From Flavobacterium cellulosilyticum (GTDB lineage: Bacteria; Bacteroidota; Bacteroidia; Flavobacteriales; Flavobacteriaceae), in NCBI RefSeq assembly GCF_004349355.1, contig NZ_SMFK01000002.1, positions 496,001 to 560,000 of the forward strand: a stretch of DNA of 64,000 nt, read 5' to 3'. A program made the translations under genes and the position numbers. This document shows positions 35,250 to 45,279 of the stretch, piece after piece. Below the pieces are notes generated by a model. It did not search any database. It was not told the DNA's origin and saw nothing but the letters and a program-made list of their open reading frames with translations. Position 1 is the first letter of the stretch. Each line of letters begins with the position of its first letter.

Positions 35250-36722
35250 ATGATAGCACATAACTCAAAAATTATCGGCGAAGGTCTAACATACGATGAC
35301 GTTTTATTAGTTCCCAATTTCTCCAATGTACTTCCTCGAGAAGTGAGTATTAAATCAAAATTTTCAAGAAATATTACCCTGAATGTTCCAATTGTATCTG
35401 CTGCGATGGATACTGTTACCGAAAGCGCTATGGCAATTGCTATAGCTCAAGAAGGTGGAATTGGAGTATTGCATAAGAATATGACCATCGAACAACAAGC
35501 TGCTAAAATACGTAAAGTAAAAAGAGCAGAATCAGGTATGATAATCGATCCAGTCACTTTGCCATTGAATTCTATCGTTGCCGATGCAAAAAAAGCGATG
35601 AAAGAATATGGAATTGGTGGTATTCCGATTGTAAATGAAAATAGAGTTCTTAAAGGAATCGTTACAAATCGTGATTTGCGTTTCGAAAAAAATAATGCCA
35701 GACCAATTATTGAAGTAATGACAAGTGAAAACTTGGTTACTGTTGCTGAAGGTACTTCGCTGGAACAAGCCGAAGTAGTTTTGCAAGGATATAAAATTGA
35801 AAAACTTCCGGTTATCAATTCGGAAAATAAATTAGTTGGACTAATTACTTTTAGAGATATTACCAAATTAACTCAAAAACCAAATGCCAACAAAGACAAA
35901 TATGGTCGTTTGCGTGTAGCAGCAGCTATAGGAGTAACAGGGGACGCAGTTGAAAGAGCTGAAGCTTTAGTTAAAGCTGGGGTAGATGCAATTGTAATTG
36001 ATACTGCTCACGGACATACACAAGGAGTAATCAATGTGTTGAAAGATGTAAAAAGTAAATTTCCTAAAATTGATGTAATTGTTGGGAATATTGCCACTCC
36101 AGAAGCGGCAATATTTTTGGTAGAAAATGGTGCTGATGGTGTGAAAGTAGGAATTGGACCTGGTTCAATTTGTACAACACGTATTATTGCAGGAGTTGGT
36201 TTTCCTCAGTTTTCGGCAGTTCTTGAAGTTGCAGCAGCATTAAAAGGTACAGGAGTTCCTGTTATTGCCGATGGTGGAATTCGTTATACGGGAGATATTC
36301 CTAAAGCGATTGCAGCTGGTGCTGATTGTGTGATGTTGGGTTCACTTCTTGCAGGAACTAAAGAATCTCCGGGGGAAACAATTATTTTCGAAGGAAGAAA
36401 ATTTAAATCTTACAGAGGAATGGGGTCTGTTGAAGCAATGGAAGGTGGATCAAAAGATCGTTATTTTCAAGATGTGGAAGATGATGTGAAAAAATTAGTT
36501 CCAGAAGGAATCGTAGGTCGTGTACCTTATAAAGGAGAATTGGAAGAGAGTATGCAACAATTCATTGGAGGACTTAGAGCAGGAATGGGATATTGCGGAT
36601 CTAAAGATATTCCAACTTTACAAGAAACAGGACGTTTTGTTCGTATTACTTCAAGCGGAATTACCGAAAGTCACCCACATAATGTGACTATTACTAAAGA
36701 AGCACCAAATTATTCAAGATAA
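35250..36722 (+). CDS. guaB: Inosine-5'-monophosphate dehydrogenase
   Basis: NAD-dependent oxidation of IMP to XMP, the first committed step of GMP synthesis. TIM barrel with two inserted CBS domains (about 93-205, e.g. [20 protein letters not shown]). The catalytic loop [15 protein letters not shown] carries Cys308. [10 protein letters not shown], the flap Arg-Tyr [10 protein letters not shown] and GRVPYKGEL follow. Length 490 aa is standard and the product is cytosolic. Monocistronic, with its own promoter and a terminator shared with the convergent antiporter. Confidence 0.97.
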   Translation: MIAHNSKIIGEGLTYDDVLLVPNFSNVLPREVSIKSKFSRNITLNVPIVSAAMDTVTESAMAIAIAQEGGIGVLHKNMTIEQQAAKIRKVKRAESGMIIDPVTLPLNSIVADAKKAMKEYGIGGIPIVNENRVLKGIVTNRDLRFEKNNARPIIEVMTSENLVTVAEGTSLEQAEVVLQGYKIEKLPVINSENKLVGLITFRDITKLTQKPNANKDKYGRLRVAAAIGVTGDAVERAEALVKAGVDAIVIDTAHGHTQGVINVLKDVKSKFPKIDVIVGNIATPEAAIFLVENGADGVKVGIGPGSICTTRIIAGVGFPQFSAVLEVAAALKGTGVPVIADGGIRYTGDIPKAIAAGADCVMLGSLLAGTKESPGETIIFEGRKFKSYRGMGSVEAMEGGSKDRYFQDVEDDVKKLVPEGIVGRVPYKGELEESMQQFIGGLRAGMGYCGSKDIPTLQETGRFVRITSSGITESHPHNVTITKEAPNYSR

Positions 36723-36746
36723 ATTTTTGCCATTTGGCAGCAATTA

Positions 36747-36780
36747 AAAAGGCAAAAGTATCGAACTTTTGCCTTTTTTT
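36747..36780. terminator. Bidirectional intrinsic terminator
   Basis: AAAAAGGCAAAAGT (36747-36760), loop ATCGA, ACTTTTGCCTTTTT (36766-36779), between convergent guaB and the antiporter gene. Confidence 0.92.
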
Positions 36781-36786
36781 ATGGAA

Positions 36787-39024
36787 CTAAATTTCGAATA
36801 ACTTAGCCATTAATTTTTTGTCACCTACAATCCAAAGAAGATCATTTTTTTCTAATACAATATTCGATTCCGGATTCAATATCCGATTTCCTTTTCGTTC
36901 AATCCCGACAAGCAAACCGCAAGTTCGTTCTCTTAATTTAGATCGTCCTACAGTCTTTCCAATAAACTCCTCATTTTCAAGTTCTATTTGTCTTAATACA
37001 ATTTCGTGTTCTACTTTTTTAGGCGGTTCAATTTCATTTTGTTCTAAATAGTTGGCAAATTGCTTGACTTGAGCATCAGTTCCAATAACACAAATCTCAT
37101 CTCCTGGAAATAATCGTTCTGTTTTATTGGGGATTTGTATGGTTATTTCCCCTCGTTTTATATAGGCAATATTAATTCCTAATTCTTCTCGAAGGCGAAT
37201 ATCTCTTAAAGTCTTTCCTGCCAAATTGGATTCTTTTGCTATTTCGAAAGTAGACATGTGCCCATCCCAAGGCATTAGATTAGCATAGCGACGGTCAATT
37301 TTTTTTGTTTCCCTATCATTAAGGTTTTTTAAGAAATGACTTTCAATTTTATGGTATTGTTCGTGTAATTTTTTGGGAAAGAAATAATAAATTACCACAG
37401 CGACAACCAAAGCAAAAAACGCAATAAAAGGGGAGAAAAAGATATTAAGTAAAAATCCAATGTAAAATACAGCCAGGGCCATTCTGAAAAATATCATCAT
37501 CAAAACGGGTCCACGGTATTTTCTTTCTTTAAATAAAACTTCAACATCTTTTATAGCAACTCTACGCAAAGATAAAGCCCATAAAAAAGGAGAAATGATA
37601 ATTAAAGTGATTAGTGCCGCAATAGCATTCCCAAATTTAGAATTTTCTACATAAGGCAATACAAAATTTGAAGAAAGTAAAATAACGGCAATAATTATTG
37701 TGGAGTGAATAATAATTTGAGTCATATAGGCTCTTAAGACTACTTGCCATGTACTTACGGAACTTATAGCTTGAGCATTTGTACTGTATCTAGAGATTCT
37801 TTTTACCCATTTTCGAGGTAATTTTTTTTCTAAATATTCAGAAAAGGGAATTGCCGCTTTAACCATAAATGGAGTAGTAAAAGTAGTTATAGCTGATACC
37901 GCCACAACTATTGGATATAAAAAATCACTGGTCACTTTTAGCGACATTCCTAATGTGGCAATGATAAAGGAAAATTCACCAATTTGTGCCAAACTCATTC
38001 CTATTTGAATGGATTGTTTTAACGGTTGACCTGATATTAATGCCCCAATAATCGAACTAATTGATTGACCAAATATGGTAACAAAAGTCAAAAAGAGAAC
38101 AGGTAAAGCGTAGTCGTACAAGGTTACTGGATTGATTAACATACCAACAGATACGAAAAATACTGCGGCAAATAAATCTTTTACTGGTTTTACCAAATGT
38201 TCAATTCGCTCAGCTAGTTTGGTTTCGGCAATGATGGATCCCATAATAAAGGCTCCTAAAGCAGGTGAGAAACCTACGTTTGCTGCTAGGATTACCATCA
38301 ACAAACATAATGCGATGGAAAGAATTAACAACATTTCATCGGTCAATAAATGCTTTGCTTTTTTTAATAAAGTTGGGATAAAGAAAATACCACCCACAAA
38401 CCAAGCTGTCAAGAAAAAAATCAGTCTCAGTACAGATTGTAATAATTCTCCACCTGAAAACTGCTGACTGGCGGCCACTGTAGAAAGCAGGACCATCATT
38501 AAGATCGCAATAAGATCTTGTACGATTAATGAGCCAATTACAATTCCAGCAAATTTTTGTGCCTTGACACCGAGTTCTTCAAAGGTTTTTACAATTATTG
38601 TTGTTGATGAAATAGAAAGAATAACTCCTAAAAACAGGGAGTCCATTTTTCCCCAACCCATCCACTGTCCGGATAAATAACCCAAAATTACCATTGTAAA
38701 AATTTGAGTAGTAGCATTGATTGTAGCTGTTCCGCCTACTTTCATTAGTTTCTTAAAACTAAATTCAAGTCCAAGGCTGAATAATAAAAAGATTACACCT
38801 ATGTCAGCCCAAATTTGTACACTCTTAAGATCTTTTACGGATGGAAAAAAATCAAAATGGTTTCCAGCTAAAAATCCAGCAATTAAATATCCTAAAACAA
38901 GAGGTTGTTTTAATTTTTTAAAGATTAATACCGCAATTCCCGCAGTCATAAGTATTAAACCTAAATCGCTAATTAAAGGCTCTAAGTGAGAAGCTGCTAC
39001 AGGTATAGTTCCGATTAATAGCAT
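36787..39024 (-). CDS. CPA2 family cation:proton antiporter with RCK_C domain
   Basis: KefB/Nha-type inner-membrane antiporter, 745 aa. About 12 helices in the first ~400 residues with the family features LGYLIAGFLAGNH, FLLFSLGLEFSF, SSTTIIVKTFEELG, NVGFSPALGAFIMGSIIAET and FVSVGMLINP. A second membrane block of four helices (about 430-550) precedes a C-terminal RCK_C/TrkA-C pair (about 590-745, LAGKTLRDIRLREELGINIAYIKR and GKTVGRSKLRERTCGLLVGIER). There is no full Rossmann NAD-binding TrkA-N domain, so gating is by the small C-domains. K+ or Na+ export against protons is likely. Confidence 0.92.
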   Translation of the reverse strand: MLLIGTIPVAASHLEPLISDLGLILMTAGIAVLIFKKLKQPLVLGYLIAGFLAGNHFDFFPSVKDLKSVQIWADIGVIFLLFSLGLEFSFKKLMKVGGTATINATTQIFTMVILGYLSGQWMGWGKMDSLFLGVILSISSTTIIVKTFEELGVKAQKFAGIVIGSLIVQDLIAILMMVLLSTVAASQQFSGGELLQSVLRLIFFLTAWFVGGIFFIPTLLKKAKHLLTDEMLLILSIALCLLMVILAANVGFSPALGAFIMGSIIAETKLAERIEHLVKPVKDLFAAVFFVSVGMLINPVTLYDYALPVLFLTFVTIFGQSISSIIGALISGQPLKQSIQIGMSLAQIGEFSFIIATLGMSLKVTSDFLYPIVVAVSAITTFTTPFMVKAAIPFSEYLEKKLPRKWVKRISRYSTNAQAISSVSTWQVVLRAYMTQIIIHSTIIIAVILLSSNFVLPYVENSKFGNAIAALITLIIISPFLWALSLRRVAIKDVEVLFKERKYRGPVLMMIFFRMALAVFYIGFLLNIFFSPFIAFFALVVAVVIYYFFPKKLHEQYHKIESHFLKNLNDRETKKIDRRYANLMPWDGHMSTFEIAKESNLAGKTLRDIRLREELGINIAYIKRGEITIQIPNKTERLFPGDEICVIGTDAQVKQFANYLEQNEIEPPKKVEHEIVLRQIELENEEFIGKTVGRSKLRERTCGLLVGIERKGNRILNPESNIVLEKNDLLWIVGDKKLMAKLFEI

Positions 39025-39060
39025 AAATTATTGTTTTTTTGACTTGTGTAAAGTACTTAA

Positions 39061-39104
39061 AAAAGTCCGTTTTTTAAGAGTTTATTTTAAAAATGGACTT
39101 TTTA
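39061..39104 (-). terminator. Possible terminator downstream of the deacetylase gene
   Basis: AAAAAGTCC (39061-39069) pairs with GGACTTTTT (39096-39104) over a 26-base loop, with T-runs on both strands. It lies between the polysaccharide deacetylase stop and the antiporter start. Confidence 0.45.
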
Positions 39105-39207
39105 ATGTTGAAAATAGAATTTGAATAGTGCGACTTTATTAAATACTATCTAAAGAAGTTATTTGTAAAATGAATTTTATAAACATAGTTAGCACTTGTT
39201 CCTTTTT

Positions 39208-39993
39208 CTATTGTAGTATTGTATATTGCTGTGGAGTAAAATCAGATAAAGAATAAAATTTCATATTATTCTTTTTTATGTATTTGCAAATTAGCTCCAA
39301 AGTTTGATTTTTTGTTTGATAATCTCCATTAACAATATTTACGGTTTTGTGGCAATTCAAAATCACTATTTTGTTATTCACCTTTGAATAATCTAATAAT
39401 TTCAAGAGATAGGGAATGTTAAAATGATTGTGTGTGTCATCTATGCTAAAACTAAAAACTAATCTTTTATTATCGTAGTAACAGCCTTGTTTTTTTGGGT
39501 TTGTTTCACAAAATGCACGTCCTCTAATGATTTTAAATTGTTGCAATAAAGCAGCATCAAGCTTTTTGTTCCTGCTTCCATAAGGATATACAAAAGAGGT
39601 AACATTGATTCCATAAAAATTCATCAAATCGAGCATCGGATTTATTTCTTGCTGTCTATATTCTTCGATTGAATGATCGCAGATGAAATCAACCGCATTA
39701 TAATGATTGTATGCGTGACCTGCAATTTCATGTCCTTCTTTTTGTAATTCCTGAAGTTTTTTTAATTCAAAAATTGTTAATGTGTTTATTTTAGAGACGC
39801 AAAAAGAAGCTTTCCAAGAATATTTTTTTAGTTTTTGATTCGTTGCATACCACTCATTTATGTAATCGTCATCAAATGATAATACCACGCCTGCAGTATT
39901 GGGTTTGAAAACTGTAGTTGGAATTAATATTTCACTAGAAAATAAAATAAAAAAAGTACAAAGTAATACGATTTTCAGAAGGTAATTATTCAT
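39208..39993 (-). CDS. Polysaccharide deacetylase (NodB-type, CE4-like)
   Basis: 261 aa, N-terminal hydrophobic signal/anchor (about 5-24). NodB homology domain with motif 1 LSFDDDYINEW (Asp41 base and Asp42 metal ligand) and motif 2 GHAYNH (His93 and His97). A later strand, TSFVYPYGSRN, matches the motif-3 region. The catalytic metal triad Asp-His-His is intact. Substrate may be peptidoglycan, poly-N-acetylglucosamine or another acetylated glycan; nothing nearby decides this. It lies 32 bp below purB on the same strand and could be read through from it. Confidence 0.85.
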   Translation of the reverse strand: MNNYLLKIVLLCTFFILFSSEILIPTTVFKPNTAGVVLSFDDDYINEWYATNQKLKKYSWKASFCVSKINTLTIFELKKLQELQKEGHEIAGHAYNHYNAVDFICDHSIEEYRQQEINPMLDLMNFYGINVTSFVYPYGSRNKKLDAALLQQFKIIRGRAFCETNPKKQGCYYDNKRLVFSFSIDDTHNHFNIPYLLKLLDYSKVNNKIVILNCHKTVNIVNGDYQTKNQTLELICKYIKKNNMKFYSLSDFTPQQYTILQ

Positions 39994-40025
39994 AATTACT
40001 TTGTACTATATGAGTATTTTATCTA

Positions 40026-41372
40026 TTAAATCCCTAAAAAATTACTAGGAGTAATTTTTATTAATTCTGCTTTAATTTCTGCTGAAACATCAAGGGTTGC
40101 AATAAAATCATGTATCGCTTTTTTATCGATAGCTTCATTGGTTCTTGTCAGCCCTTTCAAGGCTTCATAAGGATTTGGATAGGCTTCGCGACGCAAAATA
40201 GTTTGAATTGCTTCGGCAACAACGGCCCAGTTTTTTTCTAAATCTTCATGAAATTTAGGTTCGTTCAAAAGTAGTTTATTCAAACCTTTCAATGTAGCTT
40301 CAAATGCAATTAATGTATGTCCAATAGGCACTCCTATATTTCTCAAAACAGTACTATCTGTCAAATCACGTTGCAATCTCGACAAGGGCAATTTAGCGGA
40401 AAGATGTTCGAAAATTGCGTTGGCAATTCCTAGATTTCCTTCAGAATTTTCAAAATCAATAGGATTTACTTTGTGTGGCATTGCTGAAGAACCAATTTCT
40501 CCAGCTTTTATTTTTTGTTTGAAATATTCCATTGAAACATAAGTCCAAATGTCTCGGTCTAAATCAATAATAATAGTGTTGATTCTTTTTAATGCGTCAA
40601 AAAAAGCAGCAAAATGATCGTAATGTTCAATTTGTGTGGTAGGGAAGGAGTGATGTAAACCTAGGTTTTCTTCAACAAAATCACGTCCAAATTTTCTCCA
40701 ATCAATTTGTGGATAAGCCACGTGATGCGCATTATAATTTCCGGTAGCACCACCAAATTTTGCTGCAAACGGGATATTGAATAACAAACGCATTTGTTCT
40801 TCTAAACGTTCCACAAAAACTCCAATTTCTTTGCCTAAACGTGTTGGTGAAGCAGGTTGACCATGCGTTCTAGCTAACATTGGAATATCGCGCCATTCGA
40901 TGCTTAAATCTTTTAATTTTGAAGTTAAAGTGATTAATGATGGCATATATACCTTCTCGAAAGCGTCTTTTGTAGAAAGAGGTATGGCGGTATTGTTGAT
41001 GTCTTGAGAGGTTAATCCAAAATGGATGAATTCTTTATATTGTGATAAACCCAATTTTTCAAAAGCGTCTTTGATAAAATATTCTACGGCTTTTACATCG
41101 TGGTTGGTTACTTTTTCTGTTTCTTTTATCCAAAGAGCATCTTCGGTAGAAAAGTTTTTATAGATATCACGTAAACTGTCAAATAGGTTTGGGTTTACGT
41201 CTTTTAATTGTGGTAAAGGAATTTCGCAAAGTGTAATGAAATATTCAATTTCAACTAATACTCTGTATTTGATTAAAGCTTCTTCAGAGAAATAGTTAGA
41301 AAGTGAACTGGTTTTGCTTCTGTATCTTCCGTCAATTGGTGAAACCGCATTTAATTCGTTTAAACTTGTCAT
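40026..41372 (-). CDS. purB: Adenylosuccinate lyase
   Basis: Splits adenylosuccinate and SAICAR to release fumarate, acting twice in purine synthesis. Fumarase/aspartase superfamily blocks: FIHFGLTSQDINNTA, ARTHGQPASPTRLGKE (general acid His), and the signature SSAMPHKVNPIDFENSEGN with the catalytic Ser loop. Length 448, the longer E. coli-type PurB. Cytosolic homotetramer. Promoter TATATTTG sits 24 bp upstream of the start codon, embedded beside a 7-bp tandem repeat. Confidence 0.97.
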   Translation of the reverse strand: MTSLNELNAVSPIDGRYRSKTSSLSNYFSEEALIKYRVLVEIEYFITLCEIPLPQLKDVNPNLFDSLRDIYKNFSTEDALWIKETEKVTNHDVKAVEYFIKDAFEKLGLSQYKEFIHFGLTSQDINNTAIPLSTKDAFEKVYMPSLITLTSKLKDLSIEWRDIPMLARTHGQPASPTRLGKEIGVFVERLEEQMRLLFNIPFAAKFGGATGNYNAHHVAYPQIDWRKFGRDFVEENLGLHHSFPTTQIEHYDHFAAFFDALKRINTIIIDLDRDIWTYVSMEYFKQKIKAGEIGSSAMPHKVNPIDFENSEGNLGIANAIFEHLSAKLPLSRLQRDLTDSTVLRNIGVPIGHTLIAFEATLKGLNKLLLNEPKFHEDLEKNWAVVAEAIQTILRREAYPNPYEALKGLTRTNEAIDKKAIHDFIATLDVSAEIKAELIKITPSNFLGI

Positions 41373-41395
41373 TGTTGTTGTGTTTTTAGAAAGCG

Positions 41396-41403
41396 CAAAT
41401 ATA
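41396..41403 (-). promoter_or_regulatory. -7 promoter element of purB
   Basis: TATATTTG on the minus strand, 24 bp upstream of the purB ATG. The heptamer repeat array begins 2 bp upstream of it. Confidence 0.6.
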
Positions 41404-41404
41404 T

Positions 41405-41439
41405 AGATTTCAGATTTTAGATTTCAGATTTCAGATTTA
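41405..41439. repeat. Five tandem AGATTT(C/T/A) heptamers
   Basis: Units at 41405, 41412, 41419, 41426 and 41433, differing only in the last base. They occupy the -33/spacer region of the purB promoter. Confidence 0.8.
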
Positions 41440-41457
41440 AAAATTGCTTTTGTTTTT

Positions 41458-41505
41458 GAAATTGCTATTGAAAATGCTATTGAAATTGCCAATGCATTTG
41501 CTATT
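41458..41505. repeat. Four imperfect tandem 12-bp units
   Basis: GAAATTGCTATT, GAAAATGCTATT, GAAATTGCCAAT and GCATTTGCTATT in succession. The last unit runs into the stop codon of the sirtuin gene. Confidence 0.7.
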
Positions 41506-42193
41506 TCATTTTTTCAAGGTCTTTTCTAACAATTTTCATTCCTTCTGAGCCAGTAGTAGCAATGATTTTAATGTCGTTAGGTAAATCATAAATTGTAGCG
41601 GGTTTGGGGTCAATGTAATAAACGGGCACGTTTGGTTTCGAAAAATTTATCAAACTTGCAGCAGGATAAACTTGGAGTGATGTCCCAATAATTATCAGGA
41701 TATCGGCATTTTCTACAATGCTTATGGCTTCTTCTAAGGCAGGAACTTCTTCACCAAACCAAACAATATGGGGCCGTAATTGGTTACCAATACTATCTAA
41801 ATCTCCAAAATTTAAATCCGATTCCCAGTCTAGAATATAATTGGTGATTTTGGTACTTCTAACTTTTAATAATTCACCATGCAGATGCAATACACTTGTA
41901 CTTCCTGACTTTTCATGTAGATTATCAACGTTTTGAGTGATAATTTGCACTTCAAAATCATTTTCCAATTCCGCTAATATTTGATGTCCTAAATTAGGTT
42001 GTACTTCAAGTAATTGTTTGCGTCTTTGATTGTAAAAGTCAAGGACTAATGCTGGATTTTTATACCAACCTTCAGGAGTGGCCACATCCAATACATTATG
42101 ACCTTCCCAAAGCCCATCGGCATCACGAAAGGTTTTAATGCCACTTTCGGCACTTATTCCTGCTCCAGTTAAAACAACAAGTTTCTTTTTCAT
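41501..42193 (-). CDS. cobB: Sirtuin-type NAD-dependent protein deacylase
   Basis: Removes acyl groups from lysines using NAD+. Rossmann motif GAGISAESGIKTFRDADGLW at the N-terminus, QNVDNLHEKSG, catalytic His in LHGEL, and GTSLQVYPAA near the end. The structural zinc site is degenerate: the region after LHGEL (LKVRSTKITNYILDW) lacks the four cysteines, as in several class III bacterial sirtuins. 230 aa from the ATG at 42193. An upstream in-frame ATG at 42307 would add 38 residues overlapping the terminator of the GH3 gene and is rejected. Confidence 0.92.
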   Translation of the reverse strand: MKKKLVVLTGAGISAESGIKTFRDADGLWEGHNVLDVATPEGWYKNPALVLDFYNQRRKQLLEVQPNLGHQILAELENDFEVQIITQNVDNLHEKSGSTSVLHLHGELLKVRSTKITNYILDWESDLNFGDLDSIGNQLRPHIVWFGEEVPALEEAISIVENADILIIIGTSLQVYPAASLINFSKPNVPVYYIDPKPATIYDLPNDIKIIATTGSEGMKIVRKDLEKMK

Positions 42194-42264
42194 GGGGACC
42201 AATTTAGTAGTAAAACAAGTTATGAAAGTAATAAAAAAATAGTGACGTATTTTAAAATTATATA

Positions 42265-42319
42265 AAAATAAGGAATGTGAAGTTAATTTGTTTAAAATTA
42301 ACTTCACATTCCTTATTTT
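42265..42319 (-). terminator. Long perfect hairpin terminator of the GH3 gene
   Basis: 24-bp perfect stem (42265-42288 with 42296-42319, core AGGAATGTGAAGTTAA) with a 7-base loop, just downstream of the GH3 stop and followed on the minus strand by a T-rich tract. Confidence 0.85.
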
Positions 42320-42357
42320 GACTTTATGTCTTTGAAACTATCGATCACTTAATAAAA

Positions 42358-44973
42358 CTATTTTTCGAGTAGTAATGGTTTGTCAGTAATCTTGAATCGA
42401 CCACTTTGAATGTCATTAGAACCATCTGGCTGTTTTCCTCCGACAGAGACAGTAAACCATCCCGGTTCTACGATACGTTGGTTTTTATTATTTATTAAAG
42501 AGAGCTGTCTTGGATTGATTTTAAAGTGAACCGTTTTTGTTTCGCCTTTTTTTAGATTAATACGTTCAAAACCTTCTAATTGACAAGTTGGGCGAGGAGT
42601 AGATGCTTTTTCGTCTTTTAGATACAATTCAGCTACCTCATCTCCGTCACGGTCACCTATATTGGTTACGTCAACCAATACTTCAAAAGCTTTTTCAGTA
42701 CTAATATCAGTAGGGATTTGTAGGTTACTGTATTTGAATTTGGTGTAACTCAAACCAAATCCAAATGGGTATAGCGGTTTTTTATCGAAATAACGATAGG
42801 TACGACCTTTCATATCATAGTTTTCGAAATCAGGAAGCTGATCTACTGATTTGTAGTAAGTAACAGGCAGTCGCCCTGCTGGATTGTAGTCGCCAAAAAG
42901 TACATCAGCAATGGCATTACCTCCTTGTTGCCCCGGATATCCAGAAGTTAGAATGGCAGGAACATTATCATTTGCCCAATTTATGGAGAGTGCACTTCCG
43001 TTTATTAAGACTAAAATAACTGGTTTTCCTGTTGCTACCATGGCTTTCATTAGTTCTATTTGATTAGAAGGTAAGTCAAGGCTTGTGCGGTCTCCACCTT
43101 CAAAACCTTCCGCTTCTACTTTCATTTCCTCACCTTCCAAACGTTCGTTTAATCCCAAAACTAGAACTATCGCATCCGCTTGATTAGCAACTTGAACAGC
43201 TTCTTGTAATACGTTTTCTTCTGGTTCAGCCCACAATAGTTGCGCTATAGCATTGCCATAGTAGTTTTGGTATTTAACCTCTATTTTGTATTTTTTACCA
43301 GCTTCTAGCTCCATTTTTTGTGGACGAATTCTTGGGGCATGATTGTTTTTTCCTCCAGAAGTTTTGCCGCCTTCAATTTCAATAGTCATAAAAGGTTTTG
43401 ACCATTCCGAAATGTTGTATGTTCCAGTTTTTGGTGGAACAAGAAAACCAGTCCATTTAACGCTGTAGCTTCCCATTTTCATACGAGGATCTGGAGTATC
43501 AATATCCCAATTAAAATCAATATTGTCATCAATACGGGTAAAAAGAGGTTTTCCTTCGCATTTAGCATTGTCAAAGTATTTTGCTGTTACCCCTTGTGTG
43601 CCGTTTTCATTTTGAAAATAGAACGATGGAATAACTTTCATTTCGGGAACCCCTTTGGCAAGATCGGTTCCCTTAGCATAAAGCACTTTGGCATTCGGTT
43701 CCAATTTGTTTTGAATCCCTTTTAACACAGTTATTGGATTGCTGGGAGTACCACTGTAATTTCCCCATAAAGATTGTACATCATTGGCATTAGGACCTAT
43801 TACGGCAATAGTTTTGATGTTTTTAGAAAGAGGTAGAGTTTGGTTTCGGTTTTTCAACAACACAATGCTTTTTTGGGAAGCCACACGAGCTAGATAGTCG
43901 TGAGCGGAGTTGTTGTTTAATGAATAAGGAATTTGGGCGTAGGGAACAATCTCATCTGGGTCAAACATGCCTAGTTTGAAACGAGCTGTAAACAAACGTT
44001 TTACGGCGACATCAATTTCGGCTTCGGTAATCAAATTGCGAGTAACGGCTTCTTTTAGTGATTTGAAAGTGCTTCCACACTCTAAATCTAAACCATATTT
44101 TATAGCCAAAGCCGAAGCTGTTGCTGCGTCGTTAGTAATTTTGTGTTGTTTCCAAATGTCGGCGACAGCACCACAATCGGATACAATATAACCATTAAAT
44201 CCCCAATCGTTTCTGAGTATATTGAATAAAAATGGGCTTGCACTTGCAGATTCTCCTCGAAAGCGATTATAAGCTCCCATTACAGAATAAACATGTCCTT
44301 CTTTTATTAATGTACGGAAAGCAGGTAGATAGGTTTCATATAAATCAATATCACTTGTTTCTGCATTAAATTCATGGCGGGAGGGTTCGGGTCCCGAGTG
44401 AACAGCATAATGTTTTGCAGTAGCAATTACTTTAAAGTATTTCTCATTAGTACCTTGAAGACCAGTTACATAGTTAAGTCCTAATTGTCCTGTTAGGTAA
44501 GGATCTTCACCATACGTTTCATGACCACGACCCCAGCGAGGGTCACGGAAAATATTAACATTAGGAGACCAGAACGTCAATCCTTGATACATACCGTGTT
44601 GTCCGCGCCTTAGATATTCGTGATGTTTGGCACGAGCTTCATCAGAAATAGCATTGGCAACATCAAAAATTAATTGACGATCCCAAGCGGATGCTATAGA
44701 AATAGATTGTGGAAAAACGGTTGCGTAACCTGCTCGAGCAACACCATGTAGAGATTCGTTCCACCAATTGTATTCTGGAATACCAAGACGTTCAATGGCG
44801 GGTGAATCATTCATCAATTGGCTTATTTTTTCGTCTACGGTCAGCTTTGATAGTAAGTCATTTACTCGCTGTTCAATAGGTAAATCAGGATTTTTAAACG
44901 ATAAATTGGGCTGTGCAAATGCGGTTATTGTAAATAGGTTTATGATAAACAATAAAGATTTTATTTTTTTCAT
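42358..44973 (-). CDS. GH3 beta-glycosidase with PA14 domain (beta-xylosidase/glucosidase type)
   Basis: Secreted exo-glycosidase of 871 aa. Signal peptide about 1-20. The GH3 N-domain has YNWWNESLHGVAR and FWSPNVNIFRDPRWGRGHE, typical of plant-like beta-xylosidases/arabinofuranosidases. Nucleophile Asp266 lies in IVSDCGAV. The GH3 C-domain is split by a PA14 carbohydrate-binding insert (about 455-580, EVKYQNYYGNAIAQLLW at its end), resumes with VLVLGLNERLEGE, and ends with a fibronectin-III-like domain (about 770-865). Divergent from the hybrid regulator gene. Candidate regulator boxes lie between them, so it probably belongs to the second pectin locus despite its orientation. Confidence 0.94.
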   Translation of the reverse strand: MKKIKSLLFIINLFTITAFAQPNLSFKNPDLPIEQRVNDLLSKLTVDEKISQLMNDSPAIERLGIPEYNWWNESLHGVARAGYATVFPQSISIASAWDRQLIFDVANAISDEARAKHHEYLRRGQHGMYQGLTFWSPNVNIFRDPRWGRGHETYGEDPYLTGQLGLNYVTGLQGTNEKYFKVIATAKHYAVHSGPEPSRHEFNAETSDIDLYETYLPAFRTLIKEGHVYSVMGAYNRFRGESASASPFLFNILRNDWGFNGYIVSDCGAVADIWKQHKITNDAATASALAIKYGLDLECGSTFKSLKEAVTRNLITEAEIDVAVKRLFTARFKLGMFDPDEIVPYAQIPYSLNNNSAHDYLARVASQKSIVLLKNRNQTLPLSKNIKTIAVIGPNANDVQSLWGNYSGTPSNPITVLKGIQNKLEPNAKVLYAKGTDLAKGVPEMKVIPSFYFQNENGTQGVTAKYFDNAKCEGKPLFTRIDDNIDFNWDIDTPDPRMKMGSYSVKWTGFLVPPKTGTYNISEWSKPFMTIEIEGGKTSGGKNNHAPRIRPQKMELEAGKKYKIEVKYQNYYGNAIAQLLWAEPEENVLQEAVQVANQADAIVLVLGLNERLEGEEMKVEAEGFEGGDRTSLDLPSNQIELMKAMVATGKPVILVLINGSALSINWANDNVPAILTSGYPGQQGGNAIADVLFGDYNPAGRLPVTYYKSVDQLPDFENYDMKGRTYRYFDKKPLYPFGFGLSYTKFKYSNLQIPTDISTEKAFEVLVDVTNIGDRDGDEVAELYLKDEKASTPRPTCQLEGFERINLKKGETKTVHFKINPRQLSLINNKNQRIVEPGWFTVSVGGKQPDGSNDIQSGRFKITDKPLLLEK

Positions 44974-45279
44974 TGAGTTTTTGGAAATTAATATTTTAGG
45001 TTGAACTTTTTTAGCAACATTTGGTAATCTGAAAATTTTTTTACTTACTTGATTACAAACAAAACAAAATTAGTTGTTTTAAGTCTCATTTTGTTGGGGT
45101 AAATTGCTATTTGTAGGTTGTCGTAAAGCTTGTTGTTAAGTTTTGATTTTTTTTTGATTTTAGAACTGGGGACAAAATGCTATTTAAGAAGGGGTATTTG
45201 GCTAGAAAGAGCTGTATTATTAGGTTCGGACAGGAATTTTGATACTTTTGTAATTAGAATGAGTTTTAAAAAATAAATT
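44974..45279. promoter_or_regulatory. Divergent regulatory region with three GGGG(T/A)..GCTA boxes
   Basis: 306 bp between GH3 and the hybrid regulator. It has boxes at 45096-45113 (GGGGTAAATTGCTATTTG), 45168-45185 (GGGGACAAAATGCTATTT) and 45191-45204 (GGGGTATTTGGCTA), and a -7 element TACTTTTG at 45243-45250. A fourth box on the opposite strand lies in front of the susC operon (50038-50051). Confidence 0.55.
45243..45250 (+). promoter_or_regulatory. -7 promoter element of the hybrid regulator gene
   Basis: TACTTTTG, 30 bp upstream of the TTG start. No good -33 TTTG is seen, as expected for an activated or weak promoter. Confidence 0.5.

Noticed and set aside
35447..35866. 139-codon minus-strand frame inside guaB
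   Set aside because: Complement of a strongly conserved enzyme; no start context and no family.
42194..42307. 38-residue N-terminal extension of the sirtuin
   Set aside because: It would be encoded through the GH3 terminator hairpin. The sirtuin fold starts at the ATG at 42193.
45261..45278. ATG upstream of the HTCS TTG start
   Set aside because: It opens a five-codon frame ending in TAA and is not in frame with the regulator.
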